DNA from: an uncultured Sphingopyxis sp.
Lineage (GTDB): Bacteria > Pseudomonadota > Alphaproteobacteria > Sphingomonadales > Sphingomonadaceae
DNA: 28,893 bases
Reading direction: 5' to 3'
Assembly (NCBI GenBank): GCA_937957805.1
Contig: CALFXW010000005.1
Span: 1 to 28,893 of the forward strand
Shown here: one piece after another, positions 1 through 9,200 of the stretch
Numbering within the stretch: position 1 is the stretch's first letter
Layout: each line of letters opens with the position of its first letter
Translations under genes and position numbers: made by a program
Notes under the pieces: generated by a model
Told to the model about the DNA's origin: nothing
Databases searched by the model: none
What the model saw: the letters and a program-made list of their open reading frames with translations, nothing else

Positions 1-1335
1 GTGCGGCATTTCGGCCAGCGCGTCCTCTACGCCCAGCGAACGACGCAGTTCGCGCGCAGCGGCTTCGCGCTTTTCGAGTGCTTCTTGCGCACGGCTTTGC
101 AATTCCTGCGCCAATTCTTCGTCGAAACCTTCGATCGCGGCCAATTCCTCCGGCCCGACAAAGGCGACTTCTTCGAGTTCGGTGAAACCTTCGGCGACCA
201 GCAATTGCGCCAGCGTTTCATCGACGTCCAATTCCTCCTGGAACATGGTCGAACGTTCGATAAATTCGCGCTGCCGCTTTTCGCTCGAATCGGCTTCGGT
301 CATGATGTCGATGGCGCGACCGGTCAATTGGCTGGCGAGCCGGACATTCTGCCCGCGCCGCCCGATGGCAAGGCTCAATTGATCGTCGGGAACGACAACC
401 TCAATCCGCCCTTCATCTTCGTCGAGCACGACGCGGCTGACCGTTGCGGGTTGCAGCGCGTTGACGACAAAGGTTGCCGTATCCTCGCTCCACGGGATGA
501 TGTCGATTTTTTCGCCCTGTAATTCCTGCACCACCGCCTGCACGCGGCTGCCCTTCATGCCGACGCACGCACCAACCGGGTCGATGCTGCCGTCATAGCT
601 GATGACGCCGATTTTGGCGCGGCTGCCCGGGTCGCGCGCCGCAGCCTTAATTTCGATGATGCCGTCGTATATTTCGGGCACTTCCTGCGCGAACAGCTTT
701 TTCATGAAATCGGGGTGCGCGCGCGACAGGAAGATCTGCGGCCCGCGCGTTTCGCGCACGACCTTGGTGATGATCGCGCGGATGCGGTCACCCATGCGCA
801 CCATTTCGCGCGGGATTTGCTGGTCGCGGCGGATGACCCCCTCTGCCCGGCCAAGGTTGACGATGATGTGGCCAAATTCGACCGATTTGACGACGCCGGT
901 AATAACTTCGTTGGTGCGGTCTTTATATTCGCCATATTGGCGTTCACGGTCGGCTTCGCGCACGCGCTGGAAAATCACCTGCTTGGCCGATTGCGCGTCG
1001 ATGCGCCCCAAATCGATGGCGGGCAACGGATCGACAATGAAATCACCGATTGCAGCGCCCGCTTGCAGGCTGGTGCCGCGTTCCAGATCGACCTGTTTGA
1101 AATAATCATCAACCTGTTCGACAACCTCGACGACGCGCCACAGGCGCAAATCGCCGGTCATCGGGTCAAGTTTCGCGCGAATGTCATTTTCCTGACCAAA
1201 ACGCGCGCGGGCGGCGCGTTGGATCGCTTCTTCAATCGCTTCGATGACGATTGCCTTGTCGATCAATTTTTCGGTGGCTACCGAATTGGCGATAGCAAGC
1301 AGCTCGGCACGGTTGGCGGAAATGGCGTTGGCCAT
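1..1335 (-). CDS. nusA: Transcription termination/antitermination factor NusA (3' end outside window)
   Basis: NusA binds RNA polymerase and nascent RNA in the cytoplasm and modulates pausing, termination and antitermination. The minus frame is open for 445 codons from an ATG at 1335 to the window edge, so the C-terminus is cut off. The N-terminus (MANAISANRAELLAIANSVA) and the segment around residues 20-45 are typical of the NusA polymerase-binding domain. An S1 domain follows (RTNEVITGVVKSVEFGHIIV), then two KH domains with the motifs DPVGACVGMKGSRVQ and LAIGRRGQNVRLASQLTG. The visible end (TLAQLLVAEGFTELEEVAFV) belongs to the acidic C-terminal repeat region found in proteobacterial NusA. 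The gene starts four bases after the rimP stop, and its Shine-Dalgarno (AAGAGGA) lies inside the end of rimP, so the two are probably translationally coupled. The family call is secure; only the extent of the C-terminal repeats is unknown. Confidence 0.97.
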   Translation of the reverse strand, partial: MANAISANRAELLAIANSVATEKLIDKAIVIEAIEEAIQRAARARFGQENDIRAKLDPMTGDLRLWRVVEVVEQVDDYFKQVDLERGTSLQAGAAIGDFIVDPLPAIDLGRIDAQSAKQVIFQRVREADRERQYGEYKDRTNEVITGVVKSVEFGHIIVNLGRAEGVIRRDQQIPREMVRMGDRIRAIITKVVRETRGPQIFLSRAHPDFMKKLFAQEVPEIYDGIIEIKAAARDPGSRAKIGVISYDGSIDPVGACVGMKGSRVQAVVQELQGEKIDIIPWSEDTATFVVNALQPATVSRVVLDEDEGRIEVVVPDDQLSLAIGRRGQNVRLASQLTGRAIDIMTEADSSEKRQREFIERSTMFQEELDVDETLAQLLVAEGFTELEEVAFVGPEELAAIEGFDEELAQELQSRAQEALEKREAAARELRRSLGVEDALAEMPH

Positions 1336-1339
1336 AATA

Positions 1340-1918
1340 TCAATCCTCTTGCGAAATAGCGTCGGTTTCAAATTCATCGGCGCCGCTGGTGTCAAGCGGA
1401 CGGCTGGCGGCGATCAGCGCGTCGGTTAAAAGCAATTTGGCATCGACAACGTCGGCAAAGGCAAAGCGCATTGCGCCGCCCTTGCGTTCGGCAAAATCAA
1501 TATATTCGCCATCACTGGCGATGATCCGACCAATTAGATTCTTGCGCAGCGCGCCCGATGCATCACCGGCCCCTTCGGCCAGGGTGATTTTTGCCTCATG
1601 CCCCGCCCATTGGGCAAAATCACCTGCGCGGGTCAGCGGGCGGTCGATGCCGGGGGAGGAAACTTCGAGCCGATAGGCAATGTCAAACGGGTCGTTACCC
1701 GCCGCCTCCATCGCGTCGAAATGGTCAGAAATGGCATGGCTCAAGGCCGAACAATCATCGATGGTCAATTGGCCGGTTTCGGGGCGTTCGGCCATGATTT
1801 GCAGCGTCGGCTCCTCGCCAGCAAACCAGCGCACGCGCACCATCGCAAGGCCGAGCCGTTCAGCCTCAGCCGTGATAAGCGCCAATATCGGCGCAGCAAT
1901 GGCGGGCACATCGCCCAT
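1340..1918 (-). CDS. rimP: Ribosome maturation factor RimP
   Basis: RimP is needed for maturation of the 30S ribosomal subunit and normally heads the rimP-nusA-infB operon, as here. The product is 192 residues, slightly longer than the roughly 150-170 usual in the family because of an acidic, low-complexity tail (about residues 175-192). The signature LEVSSPGIDRPLTR lies near residues 87-100, at the junction of the N-terminal alpha/beta domain and the C-terminal SH3-like domain. The ATG at 1918 (MGDVPAIAAPI) gives a normal N-terminus. The gene is transcribed away from the PQQ dehydrogenase gene across a 172-bp spacer that should hold its promoter. I see no convincing -35/-10 pair there and no initiator tRNA upstream, unlike the enterobacterial metY-rimP arrangement. 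Confidence 0.95.
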   Translation of the reverse strand: MGDVPAIAAPILALITAEAERLGLAMVRVRWFAGEEPTLQIMAERPETGQLTIDDCSALSHAISDHFDAMEAAGNDPFDIAYRLEVSSPGIDRPLTRAGDFAQWAGHEAKITLAEGAGDASGALRKNLIGRIIASDGEYIDFAERKGGAMRFAFADVVDAKLLLTDALIAASRPLDTSGADEFETDAISQED

Positions 1919-1991
1919 CGAAAATCCTTTAACCCTGATCGAAAACGACCGTTATGTATATGCCGTGCAACAGGCAAAGCGTTACGGCCGC

Positions 1992-2009
1992 CGGGACGGA
2001 GCCGTCCCG
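1992..2009. other. Near-perfect palindrome between rimP and the PQQ dehydrogenase gene
   Basis: CGGGACGG, two bases, CCGTCCCG forms an 8-bp inverted repeat in the divergent spacer. It has no T-tract, so it is not a good intrinsic terminator. It could be an operator or a 5'-leader hairpin. Its function is unknown. Confidence 0.3.
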
Positions 2010-2090
2010 ACGCTGCCAAACCTCTTGCGATGTCGGGAAGCAACGGCTCTATAGGCGCGTCGGGGGCGATAGGCAAGCGGGGACAGCATC

Positions 2091-3254
2091 ATGCACAAGT
2101 CGTTATTTCGTGTCGGGGTGGCGGCCCTATTGCTCGGTGCATGCAGCGCCAGCATCGGCGGCGCATCAGCCGTATCGGGCGGTGCGGGCAATGCCGGGGC
2201 GGTCGAACCTGTGCCGCTGGCCAACGCACCCTTTACGCTCCGCGCAATCGCCGATCTGGATGATCCATGGGCGATGGCCTTTCTGCCCGACGGCAGCGCG
2301 CTTATTACCGAGCAAGACGGGCGCTTGCTGCATTGGCGCGAAGGCGGCACTGCGCAGCCGGTTTCGGGCACCCCCAGCGTCGCCTATGCCGGACAGGGCG
2401 GCTTTGGTGATGTCGTGCTCCACCCCGATTTTGTGCAAAATCGCATGGTGTATCTCAGCTGGGCGGCAGAGGGGCCGGGCGGCAAGGGCGCGGTGGTTGG
2501 CCGCGCGCGCCTGTCCGACGATGGAACGCGGCTGGAGGGGCTGGCCGAAATCTGGCGGCAAAGCGCTTTTGTTTCGGGCAACGGCCATTTCGGTCACCGC
2601 ATCGCCTTTGGCGACGATGGCAAGCTTTATATCTCCTCTGGTGAACGGCAGAAATTCGACCCGGCGCAGGATATGGACAGCAATTTGGGCAAGATTGTCC
2701 GGCTGAATGATGATGGGTCCATCCCGGCGGACAATCCCTTTGCCAGCGCAGGCGGGGTGCGCGCGCAAATCTGGACATGGGGGCATCGCAATCCATTGGG
2801 GCTGGCCTTTGATGGTGCGGGGCAATTGTGGGAAATTGAAATGGGCCCGGCGGGCGGCGATGAGCTGAACCGCATCACGCGCGGCGTAAATTATGGCTAT
2901 CCGCGCGTCTCCAACGGCGACCATTATGACGGGCGTGACATAGCCGACCATGCGACGGGTGATGGCTTTGCCGCACCTGCATTGTGGTGGAACCCCAGCA
3001 TTTCACCCGGCGGGCTGACCTTTTATGGTGGCGGCGCTTTTCCGGCGTGGCGTGGCAGCGCGTTCATTCCGGCATTGGGCGGCACCGCGCTGGTGCGTGT
3101 CACCTTTGATGGCAATGGCGCGCGACAGGCCGACCGCTGGGACATGGGGTTTCGTCTGCGCGCGGTTGTGGCGGGGCCGGCAGGCAGCCTCTATCTCCTC
3201 GCCGATGGGGGCAATCAGGGGGATGGCAAGCTGTATCGGGTCGAACCACGCTAA
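2091..3254 (+). CDS. PQQ-dependent aldose sugar dehydrogenase, lipoprotein
   Basis: This is a member of the soluble glucose/aldose dehydrogenase (GSDH/YliI) beta-propeller family, whose characterised members oxidise aldoses using pyrroloquinoline quinone. The 387-residue product starts with a lipoprotein signal (hydrophobic 8-16, lipobox LGAC with Cys18) and a Ser/Gly/Ala-rich linker, so it is probably anchored to a membrane and faces the periplasm. Propeller motifs follow: LDDPWAMAFLPDGSALITE (about 56-74), GNGHFGHRIAFGDDGKLYIS with His166/His169 near the expected catalytic His, SNLGKIVRLNDDGS, and WTWGHRNPLGLAFD. The ATG at 2091 is preceded by GGGGAC. The stop codon directly abuts the stop of the convergent penicillin-binding protein gene. 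No PQQ synthesis genes are visible here, so the cofactor must be made elsewhere or taken up. The exact sugar cannot be told from sequence. Confidence 0.88.
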   Translation: MHKSLFRVGVAALLLGACSASIGGASAVSGGAGNAGAVEPVPLANAPFTLRAIADLDDPWAMAFLPDGSALITEQDGRLLHWREGGTAQPVSGTPSVAYAGQGGFGDVVLHPDFVQNRMVYLSWAAEGPGGKGAVVGRARLSDDGTRLEGLAEIWRQSAFVSGNGHFGHRIAFGDDGKLYISSGERQKFDPAQDMDSNLGKIVRLNDDGSIPADNPFASAGGVRAQIWTWGHRNPLGLAFDGAGQLWEIEMGPAGGDELNRITRGVNYGYPRVSNGDHYDGRDIADHATGDGFAAPALWWNPSISPGGLTFYGGGAFPAWRGSAFIPALGGTALVRVTFDGNGARQADRWDMGFRLRAVVAGPAGSLYLLADGGNQGDGKLYRVEPR

Positions 3255-5615
3255 TCACTGCTTGGTCGATGTTCCGCCATTTTGCGCGCGTTCATTGGCC
3301 CGCGCATTTGGCTGCACGTCGATACCGTTTGAATCAATCCGGACATCGAGCGGCCCGACCCGCCCGTTCAGCGACACGCCATTTTCGCCGTCAATTTCAA
3401 CGCGCGGTTCTTCGATGCGGATCGGCACATCGTCAAAAATCGCGTCATTGTCGGGCGCGGGCGGCGCTGGCGCGGGGGTTTCGCGGCGCGGCGCGCTGCC
3501 GCGTATCGCCTCTGCCATAAAGGCGCGCCAAACGCGCGCGGGCTCGCCCCCGCCGGTGACGCCGGGCAGCGGTTGATTATCATCTTCGCCAATCCAGACA
3601 CCGACCACCAGATCGCCGGCAAAGCCGACGAACAGGGCATCACGGCTGTCCTGTGTTGTGCCCGTCTTGCCATATGCCGGGATAGACAATCGTGCCGCAC
3701 GCCCTGTCCCCTGGTTGATGACCGCGCGCATCATTTCGAGCATCGCATCACGCTGCGCACTGGGCAGGGCAGAGCGACCATCGAACAGGCTTTCGACAAA
3801 ATTGGGTTCGGCGCGGCGCAAGGCGTGCGGTTCGACCGGCCCCATATTGCCCGCAATCATCGCATAAGCGGCGGTCAGTTCGATCAGGCTGACGTCCGAC
3901 GTGCCGAGCGCGGCGCTGGCGTTTTCGGCAATCGGGCTGGTGATGCCCAAATCCCGCGCGGCATCGCGCACCGCGCGTCCGCCCAATTGATTATATAGGC
4001 GCACCGCGACGACATTGCTGGAATGGGCAAAGGCGTCCCTGAGTGAAATTTGTCCGCGATAATGGCCGCCATAATTGGCGGGGCGATATGGGCCATCGGT
4101 AATCGGGCTGTCATCGACCATCGTTTCGGGCGTCATGCCAGCGCGCAGCGCAGCGAGGTAAACCGCAATTTTAAAGGCAGAGCCGGGCTGGCGGCGCGCC
4201 TGCACCGCACGGTTAAAGGGGGATTGGCCATAATCGCGCCCGCCAACCATCGCCACCACTTCGCCATTGGGGTGCATCGCCACCAGCGCAATCTGGGCAT
4301 GGCGCGGGCGCGCGGCGGCGGTGACGCGGCGGGCAATATCCTGCAACCGTGCATTGAGCGTCGTCGTTACCCGTGCCTCATCATAGCCATGTTCGACGCT
4401 GGCCCGCGCTTCGCCCATCGCCCAGTCGGCGAAATAGGTGCCGGTCGGCAATTGCCCCTGCGCACGGTGGTCAATGGTTGCCGGCGGGACGCGCGCAGCC
4501 TCCGCCGGGGTCAGATAACCCGCATCGACCATCGCGGCGATGACGACGCGTTGGCGCGCGCGCGCGGCGGCAAGGTTGCGGGTGGGTGCAAGGCGCGATG
4601 GCGCTTTGACCATGCCCGCCAACATGGTGGCTTGCGATAGGGTCAATCGTTCGGGCTGGCGATAAAAATAATGGAGCGATGCGGCGCGCAACCCATATAC
4701 ATTGTCACCAAAATAGGCGTTGGACAGGTAACGCGACAAAATCTCGTCCTTGCTCAGCCACGCCTCCATCCACACCGCGATCAGCGCTTCTTGCGCCTTG
4801 CGGCCATAAGTCTGGTTCGAACTGAGGAAGGTGAATTTGGCGAGTTGCTGGGTGATGGTGCTGCCGCCTTGGCGCGTGCCGCTGGTCAAATTGCTCCACA
4901 TCGCGCGCGCAATCCCGCGCGGGTCAACGCCCCAATGCGCATAAAATCGCCTGTCCTCGGTCGCCAGAAACGCTTCTATGACATGCGGCGGCAATTTGGT
5001 GACATCGACCGGTTCTTCGACAATCGCGCCGTTGCGGGCAATTGGCCGCCCCTCCGCACTCACCAGCGTCAATTGGGGCGGCGCGATGGGTTCGAGGCTT
5101 TTGGAAAGGGGCGCCGTCCATGCCAGCCAGCCGATAGTTATCATGAGCAGCGCGAAAAAGGCGATGATACCGCGCTTTGCCCATTTCCAGCGCCGCCGCC
5201 ATGGCGACAGGGGCGGCGGAACAGGTGGCCCGCCGGGGGTGGACATATCGGTGTCGGCTGATTGCGCAGACCGGGAAATATGCAGCTTTTCGGCGAGCCG
5301 ATCCGACCAGCGGCGCAAGGCGGGGTTGCCGTTCCATTTGGTGCCGATGCTGGACTTTAGCGAATCGAAAGCTGCAAAAATCGGCGGACGGGGGCGGTCT
5401 GGTGTAACCGACGCATCGCCCGCGCGCGTGGCCCTTGCCATCTGCGGCGTGTCACGCGGCGCTTTGTCCGCGCGCAATTCGGCTTCCAGATCGGCGATGG
5501 TTTTACGAGCAGGCGTTTCGCGCGCTGGCGTTTCATGCGCTGGCGATGGCGCGCGCGGTGGGGGTCGGTCAATGCCGCCATAGCCATCGGGCAGGTCAAA
5601 GGGGTCGTCACGCAT
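3255..5615 (-). CDS. Class A penicillin-binding protein (bifunctional transglycosylase/transpeptidase, PBP1-type)
   Basis: The enzyme polymerises lipid II into glycan strands and cross-links peptides at the periplasmic face of the inner membrane. From the ATG at 5615 it has 786 residues; a TTG two codons upstream (5621) is less likely. The numbers below count from that TTG, so subtract two for the ATG start. A proline- and charge-rich cytoplasmic segment (about 1-148) precedes one membrane helix (about 151-170). The GT51 transglycosylase has Glu222 in TEDRRFYAHWG and the motif QGGSTITQQ (251-259). The transpeptidase has the active-site Ser481 in SAFK, SSN (534-536) and KTGT (652-655). About 75 residues rich in Pro/Asp (DVRIDSNGIDVQPNAR) follow the catalytic domain and match nothing I recognise. 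No clear ribosome binding site precedes the start; a TATAAT lies 11 bases upstream. All catalytic motifs are intact. Confidence 0.93.
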   Translation of the reverse strand: MRDDPFDLPDGYGGIDRPPPRAPSPAHETPARETPARKTIADLEAELRADKAPRDTPQMARATRAGDASVTPDRPRPPIFAAFDSLKSSIGTKWNGNPALRRWSDRLAEKLHISRSAQSADTDMSTPGGPPVPPPLSPWRRRWKWAKRGIIAFFALLMITIGWLAWTAPLSKSLEPIAPPQLTLVSAEGRPIARNGAIVEEPVDVTKLPPHVIEAFLATEDRRFYAHWGVDPRGIARAMWSNLTSGTRQGGSTITQQLAKFTFLSSNQTYGRKAQEALIAVWMEAWLSKDEILSRYLSNAYFGDNVYGLRAASLHYFYRQPERLTLSQATMLAGMVKAPSRLAPTRNLAAARARQRVVIAAMVDAGYLTPAEAARVPPATIDHRAQGQLPTGTYFADWAMGEARASVEHGYDEARVTTTLNARLQDIARRVTAAARPRHAQIALVAMHPNGEVVAMVGGRDYGQSPFNRAVQARRQPGSAFKIAVYLAALRAGMTPETMVDDSPITDGPYRPANYGGHYRGQISLRDAFAHSSNVVAVRLYNQLGGRAVRDAARDLGITSPIAENASAALGTSDVSLIELTAAYAMIAGNMGPVEPHALRRAEPNFVESLFDGRSALPSAQRDAMLEMMRAVINQGTGRAARLSIPAYGKTGTTQDSRDALFVGFAGDLVVGVWIGEDDNQPLPGVTGGGEPARVWRAFMAEAIRGSAPRRETPAPAPPAPDNDAIFDDVPIRIEEPRVEIDGENGVSLNGRVGPLDVRIDSNGIDVQPNARANERAQNGGTSTKQ

Positions 5616-5626
5616 CGTCAAGCTGT

Positions 5627-5632
5627 ATTATA
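5627..5632 (-). promoter_or_regulatory. TATAAT -10 element just upstream of the penicillin-binding protein gene
   Basis: A perfect TATAAT reads on the minus strand and ends 11 bases before the ATG at 5615. Transcription from it would begin about 3-6 bases before the start codon, giving an almost leaderless mRNA. No Shine-Dalgarno is visible, which fits. No good -35 hexamer is seen 16-18 bases upstream, so the call is tentative. Confidence 0.4.
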
Positions 5633-5756
5633 CCAATAACACGCATTTAATATGTGGCACGATGCTTTTCCAGCATGTTTTTGCGTGGTGGCATATAGCG
5701 TCATCACTGCGGCTCTGCCATGGTCGGCTGTAGGTCACGGAAATATAGGGGGATTT

Positions 5757-6182
5757 GTGGAAATAAAGCTTGATGCAGCGGCGCTCAACCAATTTTTGCG
5801 CAGCCTTTTCCCCGAACGCGGGACAGAGGGGATGCCGCATGTCGATATATTGAGCCTGGGCGCCGCGCAGCTGACGCTGACGCCCAATGACGGGCATTTG
5901 CGTCCCGGCGGTATCGTCTCGGGGCCGACGCTGATGACGCTCGCCGATACGGCGGCCTATGTGCTGATTTTGGGACATATTGGTGAACAGCCGATGGCGG
6001 TGACGTCCAGCCTGTCGCAGCATTTTCTGCGTCCCTGCCCATATGCCCCGGTCATCGCGCGGGCGAGTTTCATCAAATTGGGGCGGCGACAGGCGATCGT
6101 CGATGTGCGGATTTTTAGCGCGATCGATGATGAATTGGTTGGTCAGGCGCTTGTCACCTATGCGTTGCCCAAATCGGGATAG
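5757..6182 (+). CDS. PaaI-like hotdog-fold thioesterase
   Basis: This is a 141-residue single hotdog domain of the PaaI/YbgC-like acyl-CoA thioesterase type, cytoplasmic, presumably hydrolysing an acyl- or aryl-CoA. The core features are the turn GHLRPGGIVSGPTLMTLADTAAYVLIL (broken by a helix start at GGIVSG) and the later strands TSSLSQHFLRPCPYAPVIA and VDVRIFSAIDDELVGQALVTYA. The frame is open from an ATG at 5652, but the residues encoded before 5757 (with several Cys and a hydrophobic run) do not fit the family. GTG at 5757 is preceded by AGGGGGA and gives the normal length. It lies 115 bp before putA on the same strand, with no terminator seen between, so the two may be cotranscribed. The substrate is unknown. 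Confidence 0.8.
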   Translation: MEIKLDAAALNQFLRSLFPERGTEGMPHVDILSLGAAQLTLTPNDGHLRPGGIVSGPTLMTLADTAAYVLILGHIGEQPMAVTSSLSQHFLRPCPYAPVIARASFIKLGRRQAIVDVRIFSAIDDELVGQALVTYALPKSG

Positions 6183-6297
6183 GCCTGCCGCAATCATGCC
6201 ATTATCTGTGACATAAAATCCGCTTCTAAAGCATAGCTTGCCGCAGCGTCCATTCGCGTCTTTGCAGCGTCGATGGGACGCGCTAGGGGGGCGGGCC

Positions 6298-9200
6298 ATG
6301 AGCACCCCCCAGAAAGACGCCATCCGCGCTTTGCACGCTTGTGGCGAGCCCGCCCTGACCACCGCCAATCTTGCCGCGCTCGCCGCCGCCGGGCCGGACA
6401 TCGCCGCCGCCAAGGCGCTTGGCCGCCGCATCATTGTCGAGGCGCGCCGCGCGGGCGAAGGCGATACGTTGGTATCGCAGTTGATGAACCGATACCGCCT
6501 CTCAACAGAGGAAGGGGTGGTGCTGATGTGTCTGGCGGAGGCGTTGCTGCGCGTTCCCGATTCGGAAACCGCCAATGCGCTGATCCGCGACAAGATTGCT
6601 GGCCGCCATTGGACGGAAGGGGAAAAGTCCGGCAGCATGTTGGTCGATATGTCGGCATGGGGACTGTCGCTGGGTTCAGCGACATTGCTGCTCGACCAAA
6701 TAGGGTCCAACGCCAACCCGACGACAATTTTGCGCCGGATGATCCGCCGTTCGGGCGAACCGGTTATCCGTCAGGCGGCCTATGCCGCGATGCGTCTGCT
6801 CGGCCAGCAATTTGTCATGGGCGAAACGATCGAAAGGGCGGTGGCGCGCGCCAACAAGGCGTCGGGCGAACTCGCCAGTTTCGACATGCTGGGCGAAGCG
6901 GCGCGCACCAAGGCCGATGCGGCGCGCTATGCCGCCGCTTATGCCGATGCGATTCAGGTTATTGGCCAAAGCGCCAAGCCGGGCGACCCGCACGCCAACC
7001 ATGGCATTTCGATTAAATTATCGGCGCTCCACCCGCGCTATGAATATGCGCAGGCCGATATTATCGCGCGCGAACTTGTCCCCGTCGTCATCGAACTGGC
7101 GCGCGCCGCGCGTGCGGCCAATGTCCCTTTGATGATCGATGCGGAGGAAACCGACCGGCTCGAACCGCATCTCGACATTTTTGCCGCGCTGATAGACGCA
7201 GGCATTGCCGATGATGGCTGGGCTGGCCTCGGCATCGTGGTCCAGGCCTATCAGAAGCGCGCGGCTGCGGTGGTTGAATGGGTCGGCAATCTGGCCCGTG
7301 CGCGCGGCGTGCGCATCGCCATGCGGCTGGTTAAAGGGGCTTATTGGGACAGCGAGATAAAGCGCGCGCAGGTGCTGGGGTTGGATGATTTCCCCCTGTT
7401 CACCGAAAAACACCTCACCGACATAAATTACATGCGCTGTGCGCAGATTCTGCACGGGTTTCGCGATTGCATCTTCGCGGCCTTTGCCACGCATAATGCG
7501 ATGACTATCGCCTATATCGCGGCGCTGTTCGGCCGCGATGATGGCTATGAACTGCAGCGGCTGCACGGCATGGGCGAAGGGGCGCATGACGCATTGCTGG
7601 CCGTTGCACCCGACAAAGTGTCGCGCCCGGTGCGCGTTTATGCGCCGGTGGGGACGCACCGCGATCTGCTCGCCTACCTCGTGCGGCGATTGCTCGAAAA
7701 TGGCGCGAACAGCAGCTTTGTGCATCAATTTTCCGACCCGGACATCAGTGTTGAGGATTTGTGCATCGACCCGCGCGAACCGGCGGCGGCGGCGGCTCTT
7801 GCCCCGATCCCGACCGGCGCTGCGCTCTATCTGCCCGAACGGCGCAACAGCCGCGGGCATGATCTGGGCAATCCCGGCACGCCCGAGGCGCTGTTGGCCG
7901 CGATGGCCGCGACGCGCGTTGCAGGTCGTGTCGCCCAACCGATCATATCGGGCGAAAAATTGGGTGGCGCTGCCGCTGACGTGCTGAACCCCGCCACCGG
8001 CGCAAAGGTCGGACAGGTGATCGACGGGGATGCAGCTTCGGTTGCGCGCGCGGTGGCGGCATCGCTGGCCGCGCAGCATGACTGGAGCCTTGCAGGCGGG
8101 GATTTCCGCGCCGAACGGATGGAAAAGGCGGCGGATCTGCTGGAGGCGGAGGAGGCAATGTTCCTCGCCCTTTGTGTCGATGAAGCGGGCAAGACGCTGA
8201 CCGACGCGGTCGCCGAAGTGCGCGAAGCGGTGGATTTTCTGCGCTATTATGCGCTGGAGGGGCGGCGTCATTTTGCCGGGCCGGTGACATTGCCGGGGCC
8301 GACGGGCGAACGTAACCAATTGATATTGGAAGGGAAGGGCGTTTTCGGCTGTATCGCGCCGTGGAATTTCCCGCTCGCCATCTTTATCGGACAGGTCGCC
8401 GCCGCGCTGATGGCGGGCAATGCGGTTATCGCCAAGCCTGCCGAACAAACGCCGTTGATTGCCGCAGCAGCGGTCGATTTGCTCCACCGCGCGGGGGTGC
8501 CCGGTGACATACTCCATTATATACCCGGGCGCGGCGAAGTGGTGGGCGCGGCTTTGTCCGAAAACCCCGACGTCATCGGTATCGCCTTTACCGGTTCGAC
8601 AGAGGTGGCGCGGATCATCAACCGCACCATGGCCATGCGCGACGGGCCGATCGGCACTTTGGTCGCCGAAACCGGCGGTATCAACGCGATGATCGTCGAT
8701 TCAACCGCGCTGCCCGAACAGGTGACGCGCGATGCCATCGCCTCTGCCTTTCAAAGCGCGGGGCAGCGTTGTTCGGCGCTGCGCCTATTGCTCGTCCAGG
8801 CCGATGTGGCAGAAGATGTCGTGGCGATGATCGCGGGTGCAATGGCCGAATTGCGCGTGGGCGACCCCGCCTTGCTCCAGACCGATCTGGGGCCGGTGAT
8901 CGATGCCGAAGCCAAGGCGGGGATAGAGGCGCATATCGCGGCCCACACGGCCGCCGGGCGTTTGCTCTATCAGACACCGCTGCCCGCCAGCCTTAACGGA
9001 CATTTTGTTGCACCAGCGCTCCTCCGGCTCGATGCGATATCCGCCCTGCCGCGTGAAATATTCGGCCCCGTGCTGCACGTGGTGACGTGGGAAGCCGACG
9101 GGCTGGACGCGGTCATCGATGCGCTGGGCGCGACCGGCTATGGCTTGACGCTCGGCCTCCATAGCCGGATTGATGCGGTTGCAGCGCATGTTTCGGCGCG

